A stretch of 64,000 nucleotides of DNA from Agapanthus africanus (taxonomy: Eukaryota; Streptophyta; Magnoliopsida; Asparagales; Amaryllidaceae): assembly GCA_030015575.1 (NCBI GenBank), contig JASDDO010000006.1, positions 379,152,137 to 379,216,136 of the forward strand. Reading direction: 5' to 3'. The notes below the pieces were generated by a model. It had not been told where the DNA came from, searched no databases, and was given only the letters and a program-made list of their open reading frames with translations. The position numbers and the translations under genes are program-made. Each line of letters starts with the position of its first letter. The stretch's first letter is position 1. Positions 24,234 to 36,399 of this stretch are shown here, piece by piece.

Positions 24234-24610
24234 TAGTTTAGGGACGTTGCGGTCTATTGGGTTTAAGGACATCATAGTCTGTAGGGTTTAAAGACATCAT
24301 AGTCTGTAAGGTTTAAAGACATCATAGTCTGGTTTAAAGACATCATACTCTGTAAGGTTTAAAGACATCATAGTCTGGTTTAAAGACATCATAGTCTATA
24401 AGGTTTAAAGACATCATAGTCTCGTTTAAAAACATCATAGTCTGTAAGGTTTAAAGACATCATAGTCTGGTTTAAAGACATCATAGTCTGTAAGGTTTAA
24501 AGACATCATAGTCTGGTTTAAAGGCATCATAGTCTGTAAGGTTTAAAGACATCATAGTCTGGTTTAAAGACATCATAGTTTGTAAGGTTTAAACACATCA
24601 TAGTCTGTAG
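24234..24610. repeat. 21/25-bp tandem array in Tat LTR
   Basis: About fifteen copies of TTTAAAGACATCATAGTCTG, alternately joined by GG or by GTAAGG, giving alternating 21- and 25-bp spacing. The alternation suggests a ~46-bp higher-order unit. Confidence 0.9.
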
Positions 24611-24991
24611 ATTTTCTGCTTGTCGGGACCCGCCACCTCCCTGAAGACGTTGAAGAATTACAACGACATGTATCGGAGGTGTGAAGAGATGTACCCTTGA
24701 ACCAATGTTGGTTGGGAGATCTATAGTCAGGTTTGGGACTAAGACAAATTAGAGAAATTATGAGCACAAGGGCTTGGTTGATCTGAATTAAGGATTTATG
24801 GCCAACTTGGGCTCAGTCCACTCAGTTTTGAATAAAATGTTGAACATTTGTTTAGACTCAGTCCTTTTTTGTTCAACAATGCTGAGCATTGATTTGGGTT
24901 CTGACACCCCTCTTTCTTTTTTGTTTTTTATTGAATGTTGAACACTCTTTATGGCGCTGGGGCTTTATTTAAAGAGCACTTTGTGTTTTCT

Positions 24992-25262
24992 CAGCGCTCA
25001 CGTGAGGAGCACGTGGAGCGCTTGGTGCTGGGCGCCAGACTTGGAGCGCTAATGCGCTTCTTAGCGCTCAAGTGAGGAGCACGTGGAGCGTTTGGCGCTG
25101 AGCGCCAGACTTGGAGCGCTAAAGCGCTTCTTTTAAAATAGCGCCCACGTCAGGAGCACGTGGAGCGCTTGGTGCCGAGCGCCAGACTTGGAGCGCTAAA
25201 GCGCTTCTTTTAAGATAGCTCCCACGTGAGGAGCACGTGGAAATCTCGGCGCTGAGTGCTAG
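24992..25262. repeat. 70-77-bp tandem array in Tat LTR
   Basis: Four copies with the core CACGTGAGGAGCACGTGGAGC. Each carries a CACGTG-type palindrome (G-box-like) and GAGCGCTAAAGCGCTTC, itself dyad-symmetric. Confidence 0.88.
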
Positions 25263-25320
25263 GCACTGTTTCTTTGGCAGTTCCGATCAATTCTGTGCTC
25301 TGAGAATTAAATTATCATTT

Positions 25321-25575
25321 ATAAGAGACTTTGTCTCATGGATCTAAAAACTAAGTTCTTCTTTTATGAAGAGATGCTGTGATCTCCTTTGTTTTTCTTT
25401 ATGAGAGATTTTGTCTCATGGATCTAAGAACTAAGTTCTTCTTTTTGAAGAGATGCTATGATCTCTTTTGTTTTTCTTTAAAAGAGATTTTGTCTCATGG
25501 ATCTAAGAACTAAGTTCTTCTTTTTGAAGAGATTCTATGATCTCTTTTGTTTTTTCTTTACCTTGAAGAGAGGTA
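25321..25575. repeat. 80-89-bp tandem array in Tat LTR
   Basis: Three copies starting GAGATTTTGTCTC (a dyad) and containing CTAAGAACTAAGTTCTTC (another dyad), downstream of the TATA box in the sense of the element. Confidence 0.88.
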
Positions 25576-25682
25576 TTTCTCGCCTTGAACTCTGAAGTTT
25601 ATGGGGGAGTTCTTCTCTGTTTCTTCTTTTTAATTTGAAACTTATGGGGAGGTTCCTCTTTTAAGACTTGAAGTCTTGGGTC

Positions 25683-25692
25683 CTTTATATAG
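25683..25692 (-). promoter_or_regulatory. Tat LTR TATA box
   Basis: CTATATAAAG on the minus strand, followed by AACCCAAGACTTCAA-like sequence. The same block is at 34453-34462 on the plus strand in the other Tat-type LTR, which supports a conserved promoter. Confidence 0.72.
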
Positions 25693-26051
25693 GGGAGGAT
25701 GATTTGTTGAATCAGTTAAGGAAATCTCTCATTGAGAGATCTCTGATCGATTTGGGGATTTTATCTACCGTTGGATCTTTGATCCAAGGACTTTTATTTT
25801 ACAAAAGACATCTTTCTTGTTTTTAGCAAGATTCGGAAAATATTTTCCCATACAAAACTTATTCTGTATCTTAGTGATGTTTAATCACCATTGGATCATT
25901 GATCCAACGGTGCTCTGATTTACAGAGCACAATCTTTCTTTTTTGGAAAGATTTGAGGAGTATTCCTCAACAGAATTTTATTCAGGTAATTTGATAATTT
26001 ATCATCTTCGTTGGATCTTTGATCCAAGGGTGGAGAACGTTTAGTTCTAGT

Positions 26052-26292
26052 GCTGGCGCTCTCGTGCTTTGCACATGAGGCGTTGCCTCAGAGTTTTTGA
26101 CTCATGGCACGGGCGCTCTTGGCGCGAGCGCTCTCGTGCTTTACACTTAAGGCGCTGCCTCAGAGTTTTTGACTCATGGCGCTGGCGCTCTTGGCGCGAG
26201 CGCTCTCGTGCTTTGCACGTGAGGCGCTACCTCAGAGTCTTTGACTCTTAACGCTGGCGTTCTCGTGCTTTGCACGTGAGGCACTGCCTCAG
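26052..26292. repeat. 72-bp tandem array at the Tat LTR start
   Basis: Four copies (the last shorter) containing CTCTCGTGCTTTGCACGTGAG and a GCCTCAGAGTTTTTGACTC block, spaced 72, 72 and 57 bp. Confidence 0.88.
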
Positions 26293-28674
26293 TTCAAATT
26301 TTGAACGGAGCTTTGCTCTTTTATTAGGGGAAACAGTAAGTACAACTATGCGGGGTGTAACAAGGTATGTACTCTAAAACAATGAGAAAATTGTTTGATT
26401 TAAGTGTGGAGGTTTTTTGGTTTTATACAAAAAAATTCTTTTATTTTTAGGTTTTCTTTTGAGAAAAAGTAAAGAAAAGTTTGAAAATGGAAATCAGAGA
26501 GTGAAAAATGTATATAAAAGAGAGGAAAAGATTTAAGAAGAACAAGAAAATTGAATGTTTTAGAATAAATTTAGTAATAAGTGGTCAGGAACTGGATTCC
26601 CAAGGGTTGAGTGAGATGAAGATGTTACTGAATCTGCGGATAAAAATAAATCTGAAAAATAGTTCCTATTCTTGAGTCAAAATTTAAAGAATATATACCC
26701 TACAAATTTCACATACACATATCTTGAAACTTGGGATAATAGAGAATATCTAGAAATACTCTTGTCTGAAAGACTAAGTATGAAAGAAAAAACGGTATTT
26801 GAAACTAACTACGGAAAAAGAGAAAAATGGAAAAAATTATATATAAGTTTGGGTTGTAACTTACTTAGGACTATATAAAAAAAAAGAGCATAAAAAAATA
26901 TAGAGCGAAGGTGTTTTATCACCCAGTATCTTAGATCAACTAGTCTAGGAGTCACTGCTGAGACCGAGATAATTGCAAGACTAGCCTTATATATATGAAA
27001 AAGCTATTTACACCTTAATAAGTCAGCATATTCATTAATCGGTTGGTTAGTGCCTTCTTTAACGGTCGCATGAAAGGTGTGTGAGCGAATCCATCCGTCC
27101 TTAATAAAAACAAGCAGTATAAGGTATTAAGATAAGGGTATTATAGCTTGAATTGAATTCTCGAATGTATGGATGATTTTACACACGCGTAGGAATATAT
27201 GATCGACATTTGGAAGAGAGATAGGGATGAAGAATATGACGATGTTTTATTGAGGGAGAATGCAATTTCCATATTTGATCAAGACTATTAAGATGAAGGT
27301 TCATGAAAACTGAAAAACTAGTGAAATTTAAAACTCTTCATTTTCAAATTTTTCTTGATCCGTTACTATCTTTGTGTGTCGTTTTCACACTTTTATTTTT
27401 GTTTCCCTTATTTTTTTTCAATTTTGGAATTTTGTGGGTGGTATTTGCTGAAAACCCTCAGGAGTCATAACTCCTCCTATTAGGGACACCTAGGGGTTTA
27501 AAGATTTGTTGCATGCAGTCAATGCAATCGCATGCCCACAAAAGGTGCATAGGAGTATATTTTAGTTAATAGAGTTATATTTTTATTTTTAGTTTACTTG
27601 ATATTTTGAAACCCTAGATTTGCTTGAGAACTAGCAAAAGATAGGTGATGGGGTATTTGATCAGTCTAATTTATTAGATAATTTTTACTAGTTTTTCCTT
27701 ATCTTTTGTTATTAATAAATGCAATAAATTATAATTTAAGATCATTTATTGATTTATCTGTTGAAAACACAATTTTATGTATCTTAAATAATAAATGGGA
27801 TAATTATAAGTTAAATAGTTTAAATATTTTCCTAAATAAAATAGATGCTACTAAAAGATTTGTTTTGAGATATTTTGCAGGTTTAAATTAAGCCAAATTA
27901 ATTTAAGAGACTTAATCAAAATAAGAGATCAAACCAAATCTGCCTAATTTGGTAAAAATCTGAGAATCCACGCAACTGCAGAAAGACATCGAGATATTCA
28001 ATATAGTATATGCTCAAAATCCATCTAAATCAGCAAAGAAAACATACAAAAAAACTAGAAACACGACGCCAGAAATCAGCGGCGGATCAAGTCAAGTGGC
28101 GGCGGATGCGCGGTCATTTTTGGACTGTTTAATCTGATTTTTCAGGGGCATGATTGTTTTTTCACATGTATCGATACGAGCTATAGGGTTTCATCTTTCG
28201 AAGTTTCTAAGTACATCGGAGCAGCACCCAATAGAGACATCTAGATTTCCATGTTTAGAATTTGAGATTTTTTAAGAAAATTTTGATTCTCTTGTATCTT
28301 TTATTACTTGTTCTCTAACTTTCCTTAGCCCTATATATCAAGATATAATTCTAGGGTTTGAGATATCTCTTCCATAAGCTTCAAATTTATGGTTTTTCAA
28401 GGAGAAGAGATCGAGTAATTTGTAAGTTTTCTAATGAATTTTAATAAAGATTTATTTTTTTATTATATCATGAGTAACTAATTTTCTTCTAGGTTTTTAT
28501 TTGTAATTCTATTTATGGTTGGATAATTTCTTATGTCTTCTTTTCTATGTTCATAACTATAACGACTCTGAATTTACTGTACGAAAATTTTTAATTTAAT
28601 GTACAAAATGGAGTTTGCAAGCCTGAGTACAAATTATAAATTAATTTTTGTTAAGAATAACAAGAAATAGTTTG

Positions 28675-28735
28675 TACCTCATTGGTAAAGACTTGTACTG
28701 CTGTGACGTAACCTCTGTGTTCGAACCCCGTCAGA
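28675..28735 (+). other. tRNA-like A-box/B-box module inside the solo LTR
   Basis: TTGGTAAAGACTTGT resembles a pol III A box, and GTGTTCGAACCCC (28717-28729) a B box, about 35 bp apart. The module starts about 120 bp into the LTR. A counterpart at the same depth is in the LTR at 59359-62818. No cloverleaf is evident, so it is not called as a tRNA gene. Confidence 0.6.
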
Positions 28736-29110
28736 CACATTATATTTTTTCTAATTTTTCTTTTAAACTTTTTGGAAGCCCAAAATTTTATACGTGAAAT
28801 GCACATAAAAATGAAAAGTCTGGAAAAACAAACATATGCAAAATGATATAAATACAGACATGGACACATGGCATGAATCCACCGGCCCCCTCCTCAAGTT
28901 CGACCGGCGAGATCTCCCCATGGGCCGGCACCGACGGTCCGACTGTAGCCAAAAGTACCCGGGCTTTGCACACTTGTCGTTTCCCCTACCCCCTTTACCC
29001 CTACACTGTTTGATTACTCTGCATTCAAACAGAGACCCCTCAATTCCCCAATTTATCATATTTTAATGCATTTTAATTAACTTTTTTAATCCCAAAACCC
29101 TAATTCCACA

Positions 29111-29119
29111 CTATAAATA
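29111..29119 (+). promoter_or_regulatory. TATA box of the solo LTR
   Basis: CTATAAATA upstream of a CT-rich stretch, the usual layout of a plant LTR promoter. Confidence 0.6.
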
Positions 29120-32050
29120 TTATCTCATACCCTAGCCCCTCCTCATTCTGAAAATTCTAGCCAAAACCCTCAAATTTCTCAGGTACAAGTGGAGTAGAAG
29201 AGGAGTTAGCCAACGATCAACTTCTGACGAGGAATCGAGACTATTCCGGCGACCCCGCGATGCCATGACCACCAAACTAGTTTCTTCAACCTTTCCTTAC
29301 CCGAAATCACTTGTAAGTCCTTCCAAATCTTTTTTTCTATCTCTTGAATTTCTTATTAACCAAAATCGGTATAAAGTGGAGTTATTATAGATGTTCCTTT
29401 TTCTAAAACATATAACTCCATCTTTCTTTAACTTTTGATCAAACAAATTGTAACACTTCACTTATAAGTTTAATACTCATATCTAGAATTAATTTTATCC
29501 AAGAATATTTTGTAAAAGAATCACAATTTAACCTTTTCGTTAAAATACCATGAACTTTACATATCACCTTTTAATATGTTGTTAATACTTTACCTTTAGA
29601 AAACTTCACGGGGTAATGACTTACCCCTCAAATACACACATGTTTTCCATAGCACGATATATCCTGAACATATTTTTTGTTACCATAATATATTAAAATA
29701 CCATCAACTATAAAAAAACAGTTTTCTTTGAATTGTATTTCAGACCCCTTTGCAAATAAGTCTTTACAACCCTCTTTAGGGGACCCGCTAATGGATGGTG
29801 CAGATTATCGCACATTCTTGGGCTGGTAAAGTGAGATGCAGGCCTCCTCACGAAATATTCGGTCTCGAAAGGTTTTCAATACGATTTTTAACAAAAACTA
29901 GATTTTCTACTTAATAATCAAAATTAATTTTTAATAATTATAAAAATATTACAAATCCATATATTTTCAAAATATAATAACTTATATTTTTTCAAATAAA
30001 AGAATTACATGTTTCATCAAAATATCAATACAAGTTAAGCTTGACAGTAAAATACCATAAACTATTCAAGTTAAGATAATTATCACTAAAATACCTCAAT
30101 TCTTAAAATACACATCCATGGAAACTCTAAATAATATAAATAATTTCTCGAGGTTATTTTGAACTATATATTAAAAATATTTTTCATAAAACCCCCTCGA
30201 GCTATATAAAACACTGTTATGGACTTTAGTAAATATGGGTTTAAGCGGGATCAATTCTTTTGAGCTTCAGGGAGCCGTAGAAAGTGAGCACTTGCCTATT
30301 TAAGTTAGAAAAACTTAACAGTGTTATCAATGGTAATTGTCTTGGAAAAAAACACAAATCCTGCCGTCCATGTGCAGCAGTTACCAATAACTCCCAAACG
30401 TAATTCAGGATCCAAATCAGTTCTATGTGTCGGACTCAAGTTTAAGTCTAAATCAAGATTGAATTCAACTCAAACCAGAATCCAATTCAAACATGAATCC
30501 AAACTCTAACATGTATATTTGAATCTGAACCTGAATATCAGAACAATATCAACATGTAAATCTGACTTTACTTGACCGAACCATGGCTATAACTTAACTT
30601 GATTACATGACTACTTGTTTACATTCTGAACCTGATTACATAAACAATTTGTATCCATGGTCTCGGTAAGTCTGATAATTATAATCTATAAAAGACACAT
30701 TAAGGGGTTAAATGGGTAGATTGACACGGAATGTATTAAAAGTGGCACGATGATGGTCACTAAACGACACCTACATGAACTCTCGTGTCGTTGTCCCGTG
30801 AGTTTTGACGGGGCCTTATACTTACATGTTACCATAGTCCACGGGACAGTTGGACTTCTTTCATATACACTGATACCTTCTGTACTAAGCTACAAACAAC
30901 TACGTTAGAATAATAGACTGATACATGTATAATTTAACAGTTTCTTTCCACATTACTTGTTGTATTCCTTCCTTTCTTTTAGGGCTTACCGAGCGCTAGT
31001 TCACAGATGACATTCCCGTCTCTTTCTTTCTTTGGAATGTTCGTCAGGAGGACCAGACCTTCAGGAGATCAAGCCCAGCCAGGAGTATTTGGAGCAGATT
31101 GAGGCACGGCCAGATTACTAGCTTACTTATACTCACCTTCCAGTTTGTACGCCACTGTTTAGGCACTGCTTTTTTCATTGTATTTTTCCTTTTCAAATCA
31201 GTTGTATTGTAAATATGAATGTTAATAAAATTTTCTGTTTATATTATATCTCTTGTCATTTCTTGTGCATTTTATATATTATTTATTTACGTTTAATGTA
31301 TTTATTTCTGAGTAAATATGTCGTGTGCCCGCCACGTATCCTTCCACGTGCACTGGGAAGCAGGGCGTGACAATAACATGAATGTCTTGTGTTTAATTTT
31401 ATTATCTTAATAGTTTTTATCAAATAAACTAATCTAATAATAAAAGATAACTCCTAGAATTAGATTAGGGAATGGTGATAATACATATAATTTAATTAAC
31501 TTGATAATAGTTGACATCAAGAAACTTAATTAGGGAATATAAGAAATTAAGAGAATAATTTAAACATAAGATATTCAATCTAGGTAGTTATAAGAGATCT
31601 TGATTAATTGATAAGATAATAATTGTAGATAGCCTACAAATATTTTGGAATATTAAAACTAGGTTGTTTTTAATTAACTAGAATTAAGGTTTTAATATGA
31701 ATCTAGATGATGTTATATGCTTGATAGACTATGTTTAACAATTTAAATATAACCTACACTATCATATAATTAATGGTAACATATTAAAACTATATTAGAA
31801 AAGAAGATAATCATTTAAACCATCCATAAAAGAAAGGCAAATAAAACTCTAGATCCTTCTCTCTCTTGAAAACTAACTTTTTATTTTTAATTCGCGCTTT
31901 TAAATTTTTTAGACTTTAAAGCAAACAAATTTTTGAAACTTAATTAAAATTAATTAAGCGAATCTCTTCGTGAGAACGATCCTCAAGTACTACTACGAAA
32001 TAGCTGTTTACTTATGGTAAAATTTGGAGAACTATAAAAATCCTATCACA

Positions 32051-33526
32051 TGGAAAAGTACTATGAGTCTAGCAATTCTATTCTAATGTGTTTGTTTGTA
32101 GTTCAATAATGAAAATATGCGTGTATACGAGAGTTGTCCGACAAATGCCACGGACCAACGACACGTTTAGTATAATACCCCGTAAACCCCACGGAACAAC
32201 GGCACACGGGATTTATGTTAGGTGATTTTTAAATGAACTCTCGTGCCACGACATGCATTCATTACCCAACTACCACTTATCTTATGTTAAAGAATAAGTT
32301 CACGTATCAGATTGGTTGTATACAAGTACACATCACTTTTACGGTTCAATCACGCTTTCACTTATATCACTTTCACTAACGTACTTGTCGCAACCCAATC
32401 GATGCCTCTTATCACTCGACAATGCACTACAGTCATTAGGATTTCAATGTAAATGGTCACTGTTCAATGAGGGTAAATTGTCACACGATATAATAGGAAT
32501 GCAGTAAAATACACTACGAGTAAAATATGGGCAGCCAGTTTCATTCAGATTGGAAAATTCACAGTAATTTATATGTGCAGGATCAAGCGAAACAATATAA
32601 AAGTCATAAAAATTATATTCATTTTTATAAACAATAAAATTTGTTTCGACTCAATCGGGGTACTTGTTAGGGATATATGATCATTTTAAAACGGATGTTC
32701 ACTGCTGGAATTCCAGTTTCAAAACTGGAATTCCAATTTTGAACGCATTTTGCCACTAGTTACGTATAGTATTAGGCATCGCTACAGTCAGTAAAATATA
32801 GTTTTATCAGTTAAGTTTTCAACTCAACAGACGGATCAATAATAATCATTGTATACAAAGAGTTATATTCTGTTAAAGGTCACTGCATATAAACTGTCAC
32901 TGCAGAAAACAGCCAGACATGTCAACAACTAAAAATACTTTTAAAATATAAACGACACTTAAATTAAATGAAACCAACACCATAAGTTAGATAAATCGAT
33001 TATATACGCAGTGATATAGGTTCCTGCATATTATCATATGTTTACACGGATCTACAGGTGTTTCAAATCACGCATCGACAGAAAATATTGCTCTAGACTG
33101 TATTCTAGAGCCGTATTTGTATCTAATTTTCATTCTCGTAAAATGGAAATATTCAGTAACCATTCATAGAGGGTTATATTTTATATAGTTGGCTTCGATA
33201 AGAGCTCTTGAACGTTTCATTACGAGTTCTATTCAAATAATTATGAATTTTACAATGTGATATATACGGTAAATTCCAGATTTAACGTCACCAAATGAGG
33301 GTGTCATTTCATGGTCTAAACGTCAATATTTTTAACTCAAATTCCTACACGATATTCATTATGAGTAAAGGGACTCATTGGTCATAAATTTCGTCATTTT
33401 AAAATAGATTTTGGTTTAGGATTTCGCATCGAGCACTTAGCTTATGTACGAGTATCATTCGAAACATCGATTACCTTTAATTTATTAAGACTAGATTTAA
33501 TCCATGTAAATTCTAAATGATATTAT
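32051..33526. other. Unassigned intergenic sequence
   Basis: About 1.5 kb of AT-rich sequence without a supported gene. A perfect dyad, GGAATTCCAGTTTCAAAACTGGAATTCC, is centred near 32725. Stretches near 32130-32260 have CACGAGAGTTGTCCG-like and ACGGGATTT-like blocks resembling the solo LTR near 30770-30850, so some of it may be old LTR sequence. Confidence 0.4.
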
Positions 33527-33575
33527 TGTTCCCTTAAAAAAAATGGGAAGAAAAGAATTCCCACGGTTTGGGACT

Positions 33576-33910
33576 CACGTGTTAAACACGAGAGCGATTA
33601 TATGTAAAGCATATAAGCGCTAGAAATAAATAACTAAAGGCCAAACTAGCTTCACGTGTTAAACACGTGAACGCTTATATGCAAAATATATAAGCGATGA
33701 AAATAAATAACCAAAAGGGCCAAACTGGCCTCACATGTTAAATACGTGAGCGTTTATATGCAAAGTATATAAGCACTGAGAATAAACAACCAAAAGAGGG
33801 CAAACTAGCCTCACGTATTAAAAACATGAGCACTCGTATGCAAAGCATATGAGCACTAAATATAAGCAGGTTAAAACCCACACTGGGGCCACGTGTTAAA
33901 CACGTGAGAA
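33576..33910. repeat. 78-bp tandem array with CACGTG dyads
   Basis: Five copies of CACGTGTTAAACACGTGAGC plus ATATGCAAAGCATATAAGCG, spaced 77-80 bp. Both parts are dyad-symmetric. Confidence 0.88.
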
Positions 33911-35904
33911 CATAATTTTTAGCTTCGCATAGAATTAAATTCTATATACAATTAAATTCTATTTGGGGAAAATACTTCTCCTGATCTTTGAAAGATATTT
34001 TCTAAATAGAGAACCGTCAGATCAGAAATCTAATGGTGATTAAAAATCATCAAATATAGAATTAAATTCTATTAGGGGAAAATATCTTCCTGGTCTTTCT
34101 AAATGAGAAAAATATTTTCTGTTAAACAGAAAGCTGTTGATCAAAGGTCCAATGAGATGGGAAAATATTTTTCTATATCTTTCTAAATAAAGAAAGATAT
34201 GCTCTGTTAAATAGAGAACCCTTAGATTAAAAATCTAGTGGTGATTAAAAATCACCGTATGACAGAATTAAATTCTGTATATAGGGAAATATTTCTCTAA
34301 TCTTGTTAAAAATAGGAAAATATATTCTGTTAAACAGCAATGCCCTGGATCAAATATCCAACAGTGAATAAAATCCCCCAAATAATCTTTGAGGCCAATT
34401 GGTATTTCTCAAATAAGAGATTTTTCTTAACCTAATTAACAACTTGCCTCCTCTATATAAAGAACCCAAGACTTCAATTCTCAAGAAGAGGAATCGACCC
34501 CATAAGTTTTCCACAAGAACTGAGAATTTAATTCTCCTTTAAAACAAGAAAATCTACTCGCTCTCTCCGACGTTATGTATGGAAACCACAATCGTGGTAT
34601 AGAAACTAAAAGGCGTGGTATAGAAACCAAAAGCGAGGTATGGAAACCCTGTGGTATGGAAATCAATATTTCTATTGAAGAAACCTATAGAATGGAAGCC
34701 GATCTGTCGTCACAAAAAAAACCCATGGCTTGTGGAGAATGCAACACACCAGACATAAAAGTCAATGGGAACACTGATCTTTCCACGCGTTTAAGACGCG
34801 TGCAAAGATCAGTGGAGGAATTTGTTGACCTCTATAAAAATACCAAGCAGATCTACTCTAACTGTTTTATTGAATGGGTCTACTCTGGATGAGACCGGTT
34901 CCACTTTGGATGACGACACTTGTGTCCGCTTCCCAAACTTGCAGTGTCAGAAAGAGTACACCCACTTGATGAAGGTATCTGAGCCATTAAACAGGGCTCA
35001 AAAGCCCAGAGGGTTCCCCGACATAAGGTCTCTGCCATACCCAAAGAGGTCCCCGCCATACCAAAAGGAGGCTCCCGCCATGCAAAAAGGAGGTCCCCGC
35101 CGTTCTATAGAGGGTCACCAACATGTGACCCCTGCCGCACTCAAATGGGTCCCCAACATGAGACCCTTGCTATACATATGGGGATCCCCGACGTAGTGGT
35201 CCCCGCCGTTCTCTAGAAGGGTCTCTGATGTCGAGGGGTCCTCGCAGAACGTGAAGAGGCAGCTATAACGCCCCCCCCCCCCCGCCACGTCTTCATTTCG
35301 TGGCCAATATTCAAAGCCACGATCTCAATTGCCCCTTAATCTATAAAAAAAACATATGCCTCCAAGAGGAGGTTAACCACTCTGAATCATTTTCGATTAC
35401 CAAAAAAATCACTGTTGATCACCAAAAAAGAGCACAAAGCACTTGAAAAATCAAGTTTCCAGAGGAAGAAGAAGAGAAGACTAAAAATTCATGTAAGTTT
35501 GGAGCAAAGAAAACTCCTTTTCTCTACAATTCCCTCTGCTTCAGTGATGCACTCATTATTTTCCATGAAACTTAAAGTTAACGGGATGCTCGATAAGAGT
35601 TATCCTAATGGCTCTGTTTTGAACTATTCGATGACTTGGGAAATCTTTAAAAGCCTCATGATGGATTTAAAGTTAAACTATGGGATGTTTGCAAAAGTTA
35701 TCATCTCTCGGATGTTCTTCGGAATTATCCCTATGTATATGGATACTCATTTGAGTTATCCGCCGTGAGATTGTCCCCATAACGGACTCCATGGGCATAT
35801 AAATGGGTAGAAAATGAACAGATGAACAAATGCACATGTATATATATCGAACATGTACCATATAATGAAGATTTAAACGTTCTGTTGACAAAATAATCAA
35901 TTGC

Positions 35905-36350
35905 GGGCACTCACATGCAACCAACGGCGGGCACCCCCAAGAAATCAATCTATAGCGGAAACCCCAGCGGGTCCCGCACTTACCAAATCAATGGCAGCGA
36001 CCCCTCGGAGGTCGCCGCACTTACTAAACCAACGTCGGATCCCCCGAGCGGACCCCTCATCTACCAAATCTATGGCGGCGCCCTCCATAGGTCCCCGCAC
36101 CTCCAAAAATCTATGGCGGAGACCCCCAAAGGTCCCCGTCACCGTCAAATTCAACGGCGGTGACCCCCAAAGGTCCTCGCCCCCATCAAATTCAACGACG
36201 GGGTCCCCCAAAGATCCCTGTCCCCTTCAAATTCAATGTCGGAGGCCCTCCATAAGTCTCCGTCCCTACCGAAATCAACGACGGAGGCCCCCAAAGGTCC
36301 CCATCCCTACCAAATCCAATTTTAGGCACTACTTAGAGGTCCCCGCACTT
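35905..36350. repeat. ~45-bp tandem array
   Basis: About ten copies containing GGTCCCCGCAC and ACCAAATCAATGGCGG-like halves. An open frame reads through it on the plus strand only because of the repeat composition. Confidence 0.85.
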
Positions 36351-36399
36351 GTTATTTCTAACACCTATCATATGAAAACCATATGTTTTGCCCTATGGC

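Larger units (their letters stand above)
1..26362 (-). mobile_element. Tat-lineage Ty3/gypsy retrotransposon, left end outside window
   Basis: Fossil LTR retrotransposon reading right to left. Seen in order on the minus strand: 5' LTR (23672-26362), primer-site-like sequence, an extra open region, gag, protease, reverse transcriptase, RNase H and integrase (ending at 2066), then a long array-rich 3' noncoding region to the window edge. The protease-RT-RNase H-integrase order is that of Ty3/gypsy. The large size (over 14 kb without the nested Athila), an open region before gag and tandem arrays after integrase are known of Tat/Ogre elements. The element is broken, with roughly ten or more interruptions plus the Athila insertion. 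It was inserted into an older Athila-like relic, since its LTR ends cleanly (…GTGTAACA) at 26362 and relic sequence follows. Confidence 0.85.
23672..26362 (-). repeat. Tat 5' LTR, built mostly of tandem arrays
   Basis: On the minus strand it starts TGTTACACCCCGCATAG at 26362 and ends …GGCGGTAAACA at 23672 (2691 bp). From the LTR start it contains a 72-bp array (26052-26292), sequence with GTTGGATC dyads, a TATA box (25683-25692), an 80-89-bp array (25321-25575), a 70-77-bp array (24992-25262) and a 21/25-bp array (24234-24610). The 3' part (23830-23960) aligns by eye to 37860-38020 of the plus-strand Tat-type LTR. The partner LTR of this copy is not recognisable inside the window. Confidence 0.78.
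28558..31372 (+). mobile_element. Solo LTR of a chromovirus-like gypsy element
   Basis: A 2815-bp LTR without internal region, running from TATAACGACTCTG to GGGCGTGACA and flanked by the 5-bp duplication ATAAC (28553-28557 and 31373-31377). A TATA box (29111-29119) and a tRNA-like module (about 28675-28735) are inside. The ends match the family of the fragment at 59359-62818. Solo LTRs are known to arise by recombination between the two LTRs of one element. It sits in the LTR of the Athila-like relic and so is younger than it. Confidence 0.87.
26363..32050 (+). mobile_element. Old Athila-like relic: internal 3' end plus 3' LTR
   Basis: Remnant of an Athila-related element on the plus strand. 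Internal sequence (26363-27657) includes a stretch near 27430-27550 homologous to the post-pol region of the nested Athila in reverse (shared CCCTCAGGAG and AGGGACACCTAG blocks). It ends in GATGGGGTATT, resembling that element's polypurine tract. An LTR follows (27658-32050, TGATCAG…TATCACA). Without the solo LTR inside, it is about 1.57 kb, close to the nested Athila LTR. The left part was cut off by the Tat insertion. No coding domain remains, and it is clearly older than the nested Athila. Confidence 0.68.

Noticed and set aside
28675-28735. Possible tRNA gene
   Set aside because: A- and B-box-like motifs are present, but no acceptor stem or anticodon arm can be drawn. Kept as a tRNA-like module.
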